64,000 bases of DNA from Lipingzhangella_A rawalii (GCF_031628175.1 NZ_JAVLVT010000003.1:496001-560000); one strand, 5' to 3'. Shown: positions 41,993 through 52,460, numbered from the stretch's first letter. Made by a program: numbers and translations. The notes: generated by a model not told the origin, from the sequence alone.

Positions 41993-42034
41993 TTCCGGGC
42001 GCATCCCAACTATGGACGCGAAGGAGGGCTGACC

Positions 42035-42574
42035 ATGTTCGTGGAACTGGCAGCCAATGAACCCAACATCCTGCGCATCGACTGGGTGAAGTTCACCTTC
42101 GGCCTCCTCGGGCTCTTCCTGGTGTACGTCTTCGTCGCCCGGAAGGCGATCCCCAAGATCCAGAAGGTGCTCGACGAGCGCCAGGACGCGATCGAAGGGG
42201 GGATCGAGCGCGCGAAGCAGGCCGAGGCAGAGGCCCAGGAGACGCTGGAGCAGTACCGAGCCCAGCTGGCGGAGGCTCGACAGGAGGCCGCACAGCTTCG
42301 GGAGCGGGCCAAGGAGCAGGGCGCTGCGATCGTCGAGGAGATGCGCGAGCAGGCCAACGCGGAGGCTCGCCGTATCGTCGAGACCGCGCAGGCTCAGATC
42401 GAGAACGATCGCCAGCAGGCGGTGGCAGAGCTGCGCTCCGAGGTGGGCGAGCTGGCCACAGAGCTGGCCACCCGCATTGTCGGGGAGACCCTGCACGACT
42501 CCGCGGCGCAGAGTCGGGTCATTGACCGCTTCCTGGACGAGCTGGAACAGCGCGACCAGGCCGGAGTGCGGTGA
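42035..42574 (+). CDS. atpF: F0F1 ATP synthase subunit b
   Basis: A 179-residue stator subunit: one membrane segment (about residues 22-40) and a long alpha-helical coiled coil rich in Ala, Glu, Gln and Arg (VLDERQDAIEGGIERAKQAE). It ends with a delta-binding region. The stop shares one base with the atpH start. Confidence 0.95.
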   Translation: MFVELAANEPNILRIDWVKFTFGLLGLFLVYVFVARKAIPKIQKVLDERQDAIEGGIERAKQAEAEAQETLEQYRAQLAEARQEAAQLRERAKEQGAAIVEEMREQANAEARRIVETAQAQIENDRQQAVAELRSEVGELATELATRIVGETLHDSAAQSRVIDRFLDELEQRDQAGVR

Positions 42575-43392
42575 TGCGGCAGATGCAGGGCACGAGTCGC
42601 GCATCCCTGAACCACGTACTGCGCCACGTGGACACCGTCCTGGACTCCACCGACCCGGAGGCACTGGCCACGGAGCTGTTCAACGTGGTGCAGCTGCTGG
42701 ACGCCGAGCATTCGTTGCGGCGCATGCTCGCGGACACCTCCTCCGAGGCCGACCAGCGGACCGGCGTGGTCGGTCAGCTATTGGAGTCCCGGGTGTCGCC
42801 CACGACCATCCTCGTGGTGAACGAGGTGGTTCGTGCGTCCTGGTCGCGCCCCCGTGACCTGGCGGACGCGATGGAGCGGCTGGCCGTGAACGCCCTCGCG
42901 GCCAGTGTGGAGTCCACCGGGGACCTCGGGGAACTCGAGGACGAGCTGTTCCGGTTCGAGCGGCTCGTGCAGTCGCAGCCGGAGTTGCGGGACGCCCTGA
43001 CGCGGCCCGGGGTGGCGGCGCACCGGCGGCGGGCTCTGGTGGAAGAGCTCCTCGAAGCCAAGGTCAGCTCCGCCGCCCTGCGGCTCATTATCCAGACCGT
43101 GGTGGCACCACGGGGGCGTAAGCTGGAGAAGAGTCTGGAGCTGTACGGCTCCTGGGTAGCCGAACGGGCCCAGCGTCGGGTCGCCGTGGTGCGCACTGCC
43201 GTTCCGCTGAGCGACGAGCAGCAGCAACGTCTACAGCGCCTGCTCAGTGAGGCCTACGGGCGCACGGTTCACATGAACATCGAGGTCGAACCGGATGTTG
43301 TGGGTGGAATGTCTATCCGGATCGGCGATGACGTGATCGACGGAAGCATCGCCGGCAAGATCGCCGCACTGCGGCGGCGGTTGGCGATGTGA
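42574..43392 (+). CDS. atpH: F0F1 ATP synthase subunit delta
   Basis: A 272-residue delta subunit, in the longer actinobacterial form, with TSSEADQRTGVVGQLLESRV and the C-terminal signature EVEPDVVGGMSIRIGDDVIDGS (in part). It joins the stator to the alpha subunits. The ATG at 42574 (TGATG overlap) has GGAG 7 bases upstream; GTG at 42571 is possible. Confidence 0.94.
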   Translation: MRQMQGTSRASLNHVLRHVDTVLDSTDPEALATELFNVVQLLDAEHSLRRMLADTSSEADQRTGVVGQLLESRVSPTTILVVNEVVRASWSRPRDLADAMERLAVNALAASVESTGDLGELEDELFRFERLVQSQPELRDALTRPGVAAHRRRALVEELLEAKVSSAALRLIIQTVVAPRGRKLEKSLELYGSWVAERAQRRVAVVRTAVPLSDEQQQRLQRLLSEAYGRTVHMNIEVEPDVVGGMSIRIGDDVIDGSIAGKIAALRRRLAM

Positions 43393-43470
43393 CGCAGTCC
43401 GTGGATATCGACGAGAGCACGCACGGCGCCGGCGAGTGCGGCGCCACTGATCAGCAAGGACAACGGTGAG

Positions 43471-45114
43471 ATGGCGGAGCTGACGATCCGGCCGGAGGAG
43501 ATCCGGGACGCGCTACAGCGCTTCGTCCAGTCGTACGAGCCGGAATCCGCCCGCGCGGAGGAAGTCGGAACCGTCACCTACTCCGGTGACGGCATCGCGC
43601 GGATCGCTGGGCTTCCCTCGACGCAGGCGAACGAGCTGCTTGAGTTCGAGGACGGAACCCAGGGGCTGGCCCTCGACTTGGACATCGGCGAGATTGGCGC
43701 CGTGGTTCTGGGCGATTTCTCGCAGATCGAGGAGGGACAGTCGGTTCGACGGACCGGCGAGGTGCTGTCCGTTCCGGTCGGCGACAACTACCTGGGTCGG
43801 GTTGTGGACCCCCTGGGGCGACCGATCGACGGCCAGGGCGAGATCGAGACGAGCGAGCGGCGGGCACTGGAGTTGCAGGCCCCCTCGGTGATGCAGCGGC
43901 AGCCGGTCGGTGAGCCGATGCAGACCGGTATCAAGGCCATCGACTCGATGACGCCGATCGGTCGGGGACAGCGGCAGCTACTGATCGGTGACCGGCAGAC
44001 CGGAAAGACCGCGGTCGGCGTGGACACGATCATCAACCAGAAGGCGAACTGGGAGTCCGGTGATCCGGACAAGCAGGTGCGCTGCATCTACGTGGCGGTG
44101 GGGCAGAAGGGCACCACCATCGCGGGGGTGAAGGGGGCACTGGAGGAAGCCGGTGCGATGGACTACACCACCATCGTCGCGGCTCCTGCCTCCGACCCGG
44201 CGGGGATCAAGTACATTGCCCCCTACGCGGGTTCCGCGATCGGGCAGCACTGGATGTACCAGGGCAAGCACGTGCTGATCGTCTTCGACGACCTCACGAA
44301 GCAGGCCGAGGCCTACCGAGCAGTGTCGCTGCTCCTGCGGCGTCCGCCGGGCCGTGAGGCCTACCCCGGAGACGTCTTCTACCTGCACTCCCGTCTGTTG
44401 GAACGGTGCGCGAAGCTTTCGGACGAGATGGGTGGTGGCTCGATGACCGGGCTTCCGATCATCGAGACCAAGGCCAACGACGTCTCCGCCTACATTCCGA
44501 CCAACGTCATCTCCATCACCGACGGTCAGGTCTTCCTGGAGTCCGACCTGTTCAACCAGGGGCAGCGACCGGCCATCAACGTCGGTGTGTCGGTGTCGCG
44601 TGTTGGTGGTGCGGCACAGACCAAGGCGATGAAGAAGGTCACCGGTAGCTTGCGGCTGGGGCTCGCGCAGTACCGTGAGCTGGAGGCCTTCGCAGCGTTC
44701 GGGTCCGACCTGGACGCGGCGTCGAAGGCGCAGCTGGACCGTGGACAACGGTTGATGGAGCTGCTCAAGCAGGGCCAGTACGCCCCGCTGGCCATGGAAC
44801 GGGAGGTCGTGTCCATCTGGGCCGGCACCAGCGGTCAGCTGGACGACGTGCCCACCGAGGATGTCCGGCGCTTCGAGGAGGGCTTCCTGGAGCACCTGGC
44901 TCTCGAGCACAGCGACATCCTGGACACGATCCGGGAGACCGAGAAGTTCGAGGACGACACCGAGGAGAAGCTCAAGGCCGTCATCGAACAGTTCAAGCAG
45001 ACCTTCGAGACCAGTGCCGGTGTGCTGCTGGGCAGTGAGCCCGAGGCCGAGGCGCTGGAGGCCGAAGACGTCGGCCAGGAGACGATCAAGGTCGCAAAGC
45101 GCGGCGGGAAGTAG
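43471..45114 (+). CDS. atpA: F0F1 ATP synthase subunit alpha
   Basis: A 547-residue subunit with the P-loop GDRQTGKTAVG, the alpha signature PAINVGVSVSRVGG and the Arg finger region in that segment. The extra C-terminal stretch (about 25 residues, acidic) is typical of actinobacteria. It starts 78 bases after atpH. Confidence 0.97.
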   Translation: MAELTIRPEEIRDALQRFVQSYEPESARAEEVGTVTYSGDGIARIAGLPSTQANELLEFEDGTQGLALDLDIGEIGAVVLGDFSQIEEGQSVRRTGEVLSVPVGDNYLGRVVDPLGRPIDGQGEIETSERRALELQAPSVMQRQPVGEPMQTGIKAIDSMTPIGRGQRQLLIGDRQTGKTAVGVDTIINQKANWESGDPDKQVRCIYVAVGQKGTTIAGVKGALEEAGAMDYTTIVAAPASDPAGIKYIAPYAGSAIGQHWMYQGKHVLIVFDDLTKQAEAYRAVSLLLRRPPGREAYPGDVFYLHSRLLERCAKLSDEMGGGSMTGLPIIETKANDVSAYIPTNVISITDGQVFLESDLFNQGQRPAINVGVSVSRVGGAAQTKAMKKVTGSLRLGLAQYRELEAFAAFGSDLDAASKAQLDRGQRLMELLKQGQYAPLAMEREVVSIWAGTSGQLDDVPTEDVRRFEEGFLEHLALEHSDILDTIRETEKFEDDTEEKLKAVIEQFKQTFETSAGVLLGSEPEAEALEAEDVGQETIKVAKRGGK

Positions 45115-45117
45115 CCC

Positions 45118-46038
45118 ATGGGAGGACAACTTCGCGTCTACCGCCGGCGGATTCGCTCGACCAAGTCGATGGCGAAGATCACGCGGGCGATGGAGCTTAT
45201 CGCCACGACACGGATCACCAAGGCACAGCAGCGGATGCAGGCGGCCGGGCCCTACACCCGGGAGCTGACGCGCGCGGTGTCGGCGGTGGCCGGTCACAAG
45301 ACCGATCATCCTCTGTTGATGGAGTCGGAGAATCCGACACGAGCCGCGGTGCTGGCCATCACCAGTGACAAGGGGTTGGCGGGTGCGTTCTCGGCCAATG
45401 TCCTCAAGGAAACGGAGTCGCTGACGGCTCTGCTCCAGGAGGAGGGCAAGGACGTCGACACCTACGTGGTGGGCCGTAAGGGCATCGCCTACTTCAGTTT
45501 CCGGGATCGTCCCCTGGTCAACAGCTGGGAGAACATCACGGAGCGACCGGAGTACGCCCACGCCAAGGAGATCAGCGACCAGCTGCTGTCGGCGTTCACC
45601 ACGGACAGTGCCGAGGGTGGTGTGGACGAGCTCCACATTGTCTCCACGGAGTTCGTTTCGATGCTGACCCAGCGGGCCACCTCGAATCGGATCCTGCCGC
45701 TGGAGGTTGAGGAGGTCGACGAGGAGGAACTGGCCGCGCACACCGGCGGTACCCTGCCTCTGTACGAGTTCGAGCCACCGTCTCCGGGCGGGGTGCTGGA
45801 CCAGATCCTGCCGCAGTACGTGGCGAACCGGATCTTCTTCGCGCTCCTGGAGTCCGCGGCGTCCCAGTGGGCGTCCCGCCGGGCCGCCATGAAGGCGGCC
45901 ACGGACAATGCCGAGGAACTGATCGGTACCCTAACCCGCCAGGCCAACCAGGCCCGCCAGGCGGAAATCACCAGCGAGATCAGTGAGATCGTCGGCGGGG
46001 CCGACGCGCTCGCTGCTGCCAGCGCGGGAAGTGAGTAG
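45118..46038 (+). CDS. atpG: F0F1 ATP synthase subunit gamma
   Basis: A 306-residue central stalk. The N-terminal helix (LRVYRRRIRSTKSMAKITRAMELIA) and C-terminal ITSEISEIVGGADAL are conserved, the first split here for length. The start is four bases after the atpA stop. It contains the usual actinobacterial insertion around residues 195-215 (acidic EEVDEEELAAH). Confidence 0.96.
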   Translation: MGGQLRVYRRRIRSTKSMAKITRAMELIATTRITKAQQRMQAAGPYTRELTRAVSAVAGHKTDHPLLMESENPTRAAVLAITSDKGLAGAFSANVLKETESLTALLQEEGKDVDTYVVGRKGIAYFSFRDRPLVNSWENITERPEYAHAKEISDQLLSAFTTDSAEGGVDELHIVSTEFVSMLTQRATSNRILPLEVEEVDEEELAAHTGGTLPLYEFEPPSPGGVLDQILPQYVANRIFFALLESAASQWASRRAAMKAATDNAEELIGTLTRQANQARQAEITSEISEIVGGADALAAASAGSE

Positions 46039-46043
46039 GACAA

Positions 46044-47486
<1,443 letters not shown>

Positions 47487-47492
47487 CCGGCG

Positions 47493-47529
47493 GGGGCCAC
47501 GGAGGTGGAGGGTGTACCTTCGTGGCCCC
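47493..47529 (+). promoter_or_regulatory. Intra-operon hairpin between atpD and atpC
   Basis: A 13-bp stem with one G-U pair (GGGGCCACG / CGTGGCCCC plus four inner pairs) and an 11-base loop, 6 bases after the atpD stop. It could protect or attenuate the message so that epsilon is made in lower amounts; it may also terminate part of the transcripts. Confidence 0.5.
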
Positions 47530-47569
47530 ACCGGTGGGCACTGGACGTTGAGCGACAGGAGTGAACGCA

Positions 47570-47983
47570 GTGGCCACAGAGGAGCCGAGTACGCTCCAGG
47601 TCGAGATCGTCTCCCCGGAGCGAGAGTTGTGGGCGGGCTCAGGCGAGATGGTCATCGCCCGCACTGTTGACGGTGAGATCGGAATCCAGCCCGGACACAT
47701 CCCCACTCTGGCCGTGCTCGCCCCCAGCGGTGTGGTGCGGGTCCTCATGGGTCGGGAGAGTGGCGAGGTCACGGTGTTCGTCCACAGCGGATTCCTTTCG
47801 GTATCCGAGGACAACCGGGTTTCGGTGATGGCCGAGGTCGCGGAGATGGGCGAGGAGATCGATACCGAGCGGGCACGCAGGGCTCTCGAGGAGTCGTCCA
47901 GTGCCGGCCTGAGTGATCCCGAGGAACTGGCGCGTGCCGACCGCGCCCGCGGTCGACTGCGCGCCGCGGGAGAGCTGGTCTAG
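47570..47983 (+). CDS. atpC: F0F1 ATP synthase subunit epsilon
   Basis: A 137-residue subunit: the N-terminal beta-sandwich (LQVEIVSPERELWAG, IGIQPGHIPTLAVL) and the C-terminal helical hairpin (DTERARRALEESS, RADRARGRLRAAG). The GTG at 47570 is chosen for AGGAG 8 bases upstream; GTG at 47561 is the alternative. It ends the atp operon. Confidence 0.95.
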   Translation: MATEEPSTLQVEIVSPERELWAGSGEMVIARTVDGEIGIQPGHIPTLAVLAPSGVVRVLMGRESGEVTVFVHSGFLSVSEDNRVSVMAEVAEMGEEIDTERARRALEESSSAGLSDPEELARADRARGRLRAAGELV

Positions 47984-48013
47984 ACAGCGCGTTTCGAGAC
48001 CCTGTTCGGTGAG

Positions 48014-48019
48014 TAGGGT
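48014..48019 (+). promoter_or_regulatory. -10 element for leaderless thiamine-binding protein gene
   Basis: TAGGGT lies six bases before the ATG at 48026, so transcription should start at the start codon. AAGGG within those six bases is too close to act as a Shine-Dalgarno. Confidence 0.5.
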
Positions 48020-48025
48020 AAGGGC

Positions 48026-48322
48026 ATGATCGTCGCTTTCTCTGTCTCACCAATGGGAACCGGGGAGTCCGTCGCCCCGGCCGTGGCACGCGCGGTACAG
48101 GTCGTCCGGGAGAGTGGCCTGCCCAACCGCACCGATGCGATGTTCACCAGCGTCGAGGGCGAGTGGGACGAGGTCATGGATGTCGTGCGCCGTGCCGTGC
48201 AGGCTGCCGGGCAGGATGCGTCCCGGGTGAGCCTGACCCTGAAGGCGGATATACGCGAGGGGATGACCGACGGTCTGACCCACAAGGTCGAGGCCGTGGA
48301 ACAGGAACTGAGCGCCGAGTGA
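48026..48322 (+). CDS. MTH1187-family thiamine-binding protein
   Basis: A 98-residue ferredoxin-like protein: MIVAFSVSPMGTGESV, a central TDAMFTSVEGEWDEVM and a C-terminal KADIREGMTDGLTHKVEAVEQ. The MTH1187/YkoF-like family binds thiamine or related ligands; its cellular role is unclear. A hairpin overlaps the stop codon. Confidence 0.88.
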   Translation: MIVAFSVSPMGTGESVAPAVARAVQVVRESGLPNRTDAMFTSVEGEWDEVMDVVRRAVQAAGQDASRVSLTLKADIREGMTDGLTHKVEAVEQELSAE

Positions 48323-48345
48323 TCCCAAGCGGCTCACTCGGCGCT
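48311..48345 (+). terminator. Terminator overlapping the thiamine-binding gene stop
   Basis: A 12-bp perfect stem (AGCGCCGAGTGA / TCACTCGGCGCT) with an 11-base loop, followed by CTGGTTTT. The 5' arm covers the last codons and stop. Confidence 0.8.
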
Positions 48346-48409
48346 CTGGTTTTCGGTGGTGGGGCCGGCCACAGCACCGGCGTTGCCCTGCGCGCTGCCG
48401 TCAGCGCTG

Positions 48410-49006
48410 TCAGCGTTTGCCGCCGGGCTGCCACAGAACGTCCCCGTGCTCGCGGTTGACCACCCGCCCCAGGATGAACAACAGATCGGAGAGGCGATTG
48501 AGGTAGCGCCCGGGGAGGGGGCTCACCGAATCTCCGTGTTCGGCCACCGCCATCCATGCGGAACGTTCCGCACGGCGGGTCACCGTGCGGGCGGTGTGCA
48601 GGAGAGCTCCGGCCGGCGTGCCCCCGGGCAGGACGAAGCTGCGCAGGGTGGGCAGATCGGCATTGTAGTGGTCACAGGCCGTTTCGAGTCGTTCCACGTA
48701 GTCGGGCGTGATTCGCAGCGGTGGGTGTTCGGGCTCGGCAACCACCGGGGTACACAGGTCTGCTCCGACGTCGAACAGTTCGTTCTGGATGCGCAGGAGC
48801 AGGGTCCGCAGGTCCGGGTCCAGCTCGCCGAGGGCCAGTGCGGTCCCCAGTGCTGCGTTGGCCTCCTCGACGTCGGCATAGGCAACCAGGCGGGGATCGG
48901 TCTTCGAGGTGCGGCTCATATCCCCGAGGGCGGTGGTGCCGTCGTCACCGGCCCGGGTATAGATCCTGGACAGCACCACAGGCGTGTCAGTGTCCCGTTT
49001 CGTCAT
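48410..49006 (-). CDS. Cob(I)alamin adenosyltransferase, PduO/MMAB type
   Basis: A 198-residue protein with the ATP-binding N-terminus IYTRAGDDGTTALGD and RLVAYADVEEANAALG. A central segment FDVGADLCTP and a C-terminal RYLNRLSDLLFILGR complete the PduO signature. It makes adenosylcobalamin, needed for example by methylmalonyl-CoA mutase; an mce gene lies at the end of the window. TAGGCT 6 bases before the ATG suggests a leaderless transcript. Confidence 0.93.
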   Translation of the reverse strand: MTKRDTDTPVVLSRIYTRAGDDGTTALGDMSRTSKTDPRLVAYADVEEANAALGTALALGELDPDLRTLLLRIQNELFDVGADLCTPVVAEPEHPPLRITPDYVERLETACDHYNADLPTLRSFVLPGGTPAGALLHTARTVTRRAERSAWMAVAEHGDSVSPLPGRYLNRLSDLLFILGRVVNREHGDVLWQPGGKR

Positions 49007-49012
49007 GGCGCC

Positions 49013-49018
49013 AGCCTA
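49013..49018 (-). promoter_or_regulatory. -10 element for leaderless cobalamin adenosyltransferase gene
   Basis: TAGGCT on the minus strand, six bases before the ATG at 49006, with no Shine-Dalgarno. Confidence 0.5.
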
Positions 49019-49084
49019 CGGGAGTGGCCAGCGCGGGGTTCGGGTCCTCGGTGGGCCGGTGGCCGTCGGTGGGCCGTGGGGGGA

Positions 49085-49798
49085 TCAGTCGGCTGGGGGA
49101 GCCACGTGGGAGACCAGGAGCAGGTGAGTTCGCATCGCTTCCGAAGCACGTCGGGGTTCGCCGGAACGAATCGCCTCTGCGATCCGTTCGTGTCCGTCCA
49201 GGGACGCTGCGGGCCGTCCGGGTTGAGACAGTGAGTCGTGTCGGGTTTCCGCGATCAGGGGGGCAAGCTCGGCCATCATCCGGGTCAGAAGTCGGGAATG
49301 AGCCGCCTGCGTCACCGCGGAGTGGAACCGGTGGTCGGCTTCCTCGCCTCGCCCTCCACCGTTGATGTCGGCGCGCATGTCCTCCAGCGCCGCGTCAATC
49401 TCCGCGAGGTCACGCTCCGTACGTCGCTGTGCGGCCAGCTCGGCGAGCTTGACCTCGAGAGCTTGTCGGGCCTCGATGATCTCAGCCCGACGATTGTCCC
49501 GGTCGCGGAGGACCGCCAGAATGTGCTCCTCGGAGACCGGATGCCGAATGATGGCGCCGTCCCCATGCCGGACCTCGATGATGCCCTGGACTTCGAGTGC
49601 GACCAGAGCCTGACTCAGGGACGCGCGGCTGACCCCGAGGGTGCTGGCGAGCTCTCGTTCCGGTGGCAGACGGTCCCCCGTGCCCAAGCCGGTGTCGCGG
49701 ATGTGCTCACACAGCCGGTGGACGAGCTGCTCGTAGAGGCGGGGCCTGGCGACGGGGCGCGGCGCGGGAATCGGCTCGTCGGCGGTTGGCTGCTGCAT
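49085..49798 (-). CDS. FadR-subfamily GntR regulator
   Basis: A 237-residue protein with an N-terminal winged helix (DRLPPERELASTLGVSRASLSQALVALE) split here into its halves LPPERELASTLG and SRASLSQALVALE. The C-terminal all-helical FCD domain has metal/ligand histidines in DHRFHSAVTQAAH and DGHERIAEAI. Divergent from an acyl-CoA carboxyltransferase, which it likely represses. GGAGAGG precedes the ATG. Confidence 0.88.
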   Translation of the reverse strand: MQQPTADEPIPAPRPVARPRLYEQLVHRLCEHIRDTGLGTGDRLPPERELASTLGVSRASLSQALVALEVQGIIEVRHGDGAIIRHPVSEEHILAVLRDRDNRRAEIIEARQALEVKLAELAAQRRTERDLAEIDAALEDMRADINGGGRGEEADHRFHSAVTQAAHSRLLTRMMAELAPLIAETRHDSLSQPGRPAASLDGHERIAEAIRSGEPRRASEAMRTHLLLVSHVAPPAD

Positions 49799-49831
49799 GG
49801 TTGACCTCTCCGGGAGTCACCGGGATACGTG

Positions 49832-49871
49832 CTAGTGGCCTATAGGCCTATTGGCTAGTCCACTACTAGGC
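49832..49871. promoter_or_regulatory. Operator cluster between FadR-type regulator and carboxyltransferase
   Basis: Two palindromes lie in the 136-base divergent region: GGCCTATAGGCC (49837-49848, perfect) and TAGT-CC-ACTA (49856-49865, perfect arms). The second resembles FadR-subfamily sites of TnGT...ACnA form, though with a 2-base rather than 3-base spacer. CTAGT half-sites recur nearby (49832, 49855). Confidence 0.5.
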
Positions 49872-49934
49872 TGGTTGGACGCTGCGGCTGGTACAGGCCC
49901 TGTCCGTGAAGCATAGTCGGAGGGGAGTGGGGGG

Positions 49935-51443
49935 ATGGCGGCACATCGGATGCGTGGGGCGCGGGAACTGCTCGCGACCACCCTGGACCGGCAGTCGTTC
50001 GTCTCCTGGGACAGTGTGCCCGGCGATGTCGCGCCCAATCCCACCTATGCGGCCGAGCTGGAGCGTGCGCGGGAGCGCAGCGGGACGGACGAGGCTGTGC
50101 TCACCGGTGAGGGCCGCCTGCATGGTCGACGGGTGGCCGTGGTGGCGGGGGAGTTCGCGTTCCTGGCGGGCTCGATCGGCCTGGCTGCGGCTGAGCGTCT
50201 GGTCGCGGCGGTGGAGCGGGCCACGACCGAGCGGCTTCCGCTGTTGGCGGCGCCGGCCTCCGGAGGGACCCGAATGCAGGAGGGCACCCTCGCCTTCCTG
50301 GCCATGGTGAAGATCTCGGCCGCGGTCACCGCGCACAAGGCCGCGGGCCTGCCCTATCTGGTGTACCTTCGACACCCCACCACCGGGGGTGTGTTCGCTT
50401 CCTGGGGGTCGCAGGGGCATGTGACCGTGGCCGAACCGGGAGCCCTAATCGGCTTTCTCGGCCCCCGCGTGTACGAGTCCCTGTACGGAGAGTCGTTTCC
50501 TCCGGGAGTTCAAACCGCGGAGAATCTCTACCGCCATGGGCTCGTGGATGCGGTCGTGGCCCCCGAGGATCTGCCGGGCATCGCCGACCGGGCCCTGGGC
50601 GTGATCCAGGATGGCCCGGGTGGTGCAGAGCCGCCGGAGGCTCCCCTCTGGGCGCGAGCACAGATCCCGGATACACCCGCCTGGGACGCAATCACGCGTT
50701 CGCGGCGCCGAGATCGTCCCGGGGTGCGTGCCCTGCTCCGGTATGGCGCCAAGGACGTGGTCCCGCTGAGTGGGACCGGGGCCGGTGAGCGTGATCCCGG
50801 CCTGCTGTTGGCACTGGCCCGGTTCGGAGATATGCCCTGTGTGCTGGTGGGGCAGGACCGCCAGCGGCAGAGCAGCGAACGCCCTCTCGGCCCGGGGGCA
50901 CTGCGGGCGGCCCGGCGTGGCATGCATATGGCCGAGGAGCTGGGCCTCGGGCTGGTTACGGTGATCGACACTCCCGGCGCAGCACTGTCCCGGGAAGCTG
51001 AGGAAGGGGGGATGGCGGGCGAGATCGCCCGTTGTCTCGCGGAGATGGCACGGCTGCGCGCCCCGACCGTATCGCTGCTGTTGGGGCAGGGGACCGGTGG
51101 CGGCGCTTTGGCGCTGGTTCCGGCGGACCGGGTGGTGGCCGCACAGCACGCCTGGCTGTCTCCCCTGCCACCGGAGGGGGCCAGCGCCATCATGCACCGC
51201 ACGGTGGACTATGCGCCGCAGCTGGCGGCTGAGCAGGGTGTGCGTTCGGTGGATCTGCGACAATCTGGGATTGTCGATGTCATAGTTCCCGAGCACGAGG
51301 ACGCGGCAACTGAGGTCGAGTCGTTCTGTGCGCGGGTCGCAGACCAACTTCGATACGAGTTGGCGAAGCTGGGGCAGACCGACCCGGCGGTGCGGTTGCG
51401 CCGCCGTGCCGAGCGCTACCGAGAACTCGGGTCCGTAACCTGA
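49935..51443 (+). CDS. Acyl-CoA/acetyl-CoA carboxylase carboxyltransferase (fused AccD-AccA type)
   Basis: A 502-residue carboxyltransferase with two crotonase-like domains. The N-terminal half is AccD-like (GEFAFLAGSIG, SGGTRMQEGTLAFL, GFLGPRVYE) and the C-terminal half AccA-like (LVTVIDTPGAALSREAEEGGMAGEIARC, split in parts). The zinc ribbon of bacterial AccD is absent. No biotin carboxylase or biotin carrier gene is adjacent, so it must use one encoded elsewhere. The substrate is probably acetyl- or a short acyl-CoA. The FadR-type regulator upstream suggests fatty-acid-related control. Confidence 0.85.
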   Translation: MAAHRMRGARELLATTLDRQSFVSWDSVPGDVAPNPTYAAELERARERSGTDEAVLTGEGRLHGRRVAVVAGEFAFLAGSIGLAAAERLVAAVERATTERLPLLAAPASGGTRMQEGTLAFLAMVKISAAVTAHKAAGLPYLVYLRHPTTGGVFASWGSQGHVTVAEPGALIGFLGPRVYESLYGESFPPGVQTAENLYRHGLVDAVVAPEDLPGIADRALGVIQDGPGGAEPPEAPLWARAQIPDTPAWDAITRSRRRDRPGVRALLRYGAKDVVPLSGTGAGERDPGLLLALARFGDMPCVLVGQDRQRQSSERPLGPGALRAARRGMHMAEELGLGLVTVIDTPGAALSREAEEGGMAGEIARCLAEMARLRAPTVSLLLGQGTGGGALALVPADRVVAAQHAWLSPLPPEGASAIMHRTVDYAPQLAAEQGVRSVDLRQSGIVDVIVPEHEDAATEVESFCARVADQLRYELAKLGQTDPAVRLRRRAERYRELGSVT

Positions 51444-51480
51444 GGGAGCTTCGCCGCGCGATCGCTCAGGAGAACCTACT

Positions 51481-52443
51481 GTGGATGTCCCCCTGTGGGT
51501 GTGGCTGGCCACGATCGCCGCCATTCTCATCATCATCTCTGTCGACTTCGTTCTCGTCGCTCGTAGGCCGCGGGAGCCGAGCCTGCGCGAGTCCGCGCTG
51601 TGGGTGTCGTTCTACGCCACGCTCGCGGTCCTGTTCGGTATCGGGCTGGGACTGTTCGTGGACCTGGAGAACAGCGTCGCCTTCTTCACCGGGTGGATCG
51701 TCGAATACTCCCTGAGTATCGACAACCTGTTCATCCTTATCCTGATCATCTCCTCGTTCATGGTCCCCCAGGAGCACCGGCAGCGCGTCATCCTGATCGG
51801 GATCGTGCTGGCGCTGCTGTTTCGAGCCGTCTTCATCGCCCTGGGTGCCGCGGCGGTGGAAACCTTCATCTGGACCTTCTACATCTTCGGTGCGATCCTG
51901 CTGGTCACCGCCGTCAAGCTGCTGATCTCGAAGGACCATTCGGTTGACCACGGGGAGTACCGGGAGAACATCGTGGTGCGCCTGGTGCGGTCCGTGTTCC
52001 CCACCACCGACCGCTACCACGGAGCCCGGCTGACGGTTCGGATCGACGGGCGGCGCCACATCACGCCCATGCTGCTGGTGATCATCGCCATCGGCCTCGC
52101 CGATATCGTGTTCGCGCTGGACTCGATTCCCGCGATCTTCGGCATCACCCAGGAGCCCTATCTGGTGTTCACGGCCAACGCCTTCGCGCTCATGGGGCTG
52201 CGCCAGCTGTACTTCCTGCTCGGCGGGCTGCTCAACCGGTTGATCTACCTCAATATCGGTCTGGCGCTGGTACTCGGCTACATCGGGGTCACCCTGCTGT
52301 TGCATTCGGCGGGCACCATGGGACACCTGCCGGTCGGGGAACCCAATGAACTGGTCTCGCTCACGGTCGTCGTGGGGATCCTCACCGTCACCACGATCGC
52401 CAGTCTGGTCCGTTCCCGCTCCGCCGTTCCGGCCCGCCGGTGA
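51481..52443 (+). CDS. TerC-family integral membrane protein
   Basis: A 320-residue protein with about nine membrane helices. Acidic residues in helices (WIVEYSLSIDNLFIL and IGLADIVFALDSIPAIF) are the TerC metal-site signatures. The family includes manganese exporters such as Alx and MntP-like functions and supports exported metalloenzymes. No manganese riboswitch fits in the 37-base upstream gap. A 20-bp terminator follows. Confidence 0.9.
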   Translation: MDVPLWVWLATIAAILIIISVDFVLVARRPREPSLRESALWVSFYATLAVLFGIGLGLFVDLENSVAFFTGWIVEYSLSIDNLFILILIISSFMVPQEHRQRVILIGIVLALLFRAVFIALGAAAVETFIWTFYIFGAILLVTAVKLLISKDHSVDHGEYRENIVVRLVRSVFPTTDRYHGARLTVRIDGRRHITPMLLVIIAIGLADIVFALDSIPAIFGITQEPYLVFTANAFALMGLRQLYFLLGGLLNRLIYLNIGLALVLGYIGVTLLLHSAGTMGHLPVGEPNELVSLTVVVGILTVTTIASLVRSRSAVPARR

Positions 52444-52460
52444 CCGGGTGGAGCCCATAG

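Noticed and set aside
49007..49084. Cobalamin riboswitch for the adenosyltransferase gene
   Set aside because: The -10 element lies 6 bases before the ATG, leaving no leader, and no B12-box-like sequence was seen.
51444..51480. Manganese (yybP-ykoY) riboswitch before terC
   Set aside because: The gap is 37 bases, too short for this element.
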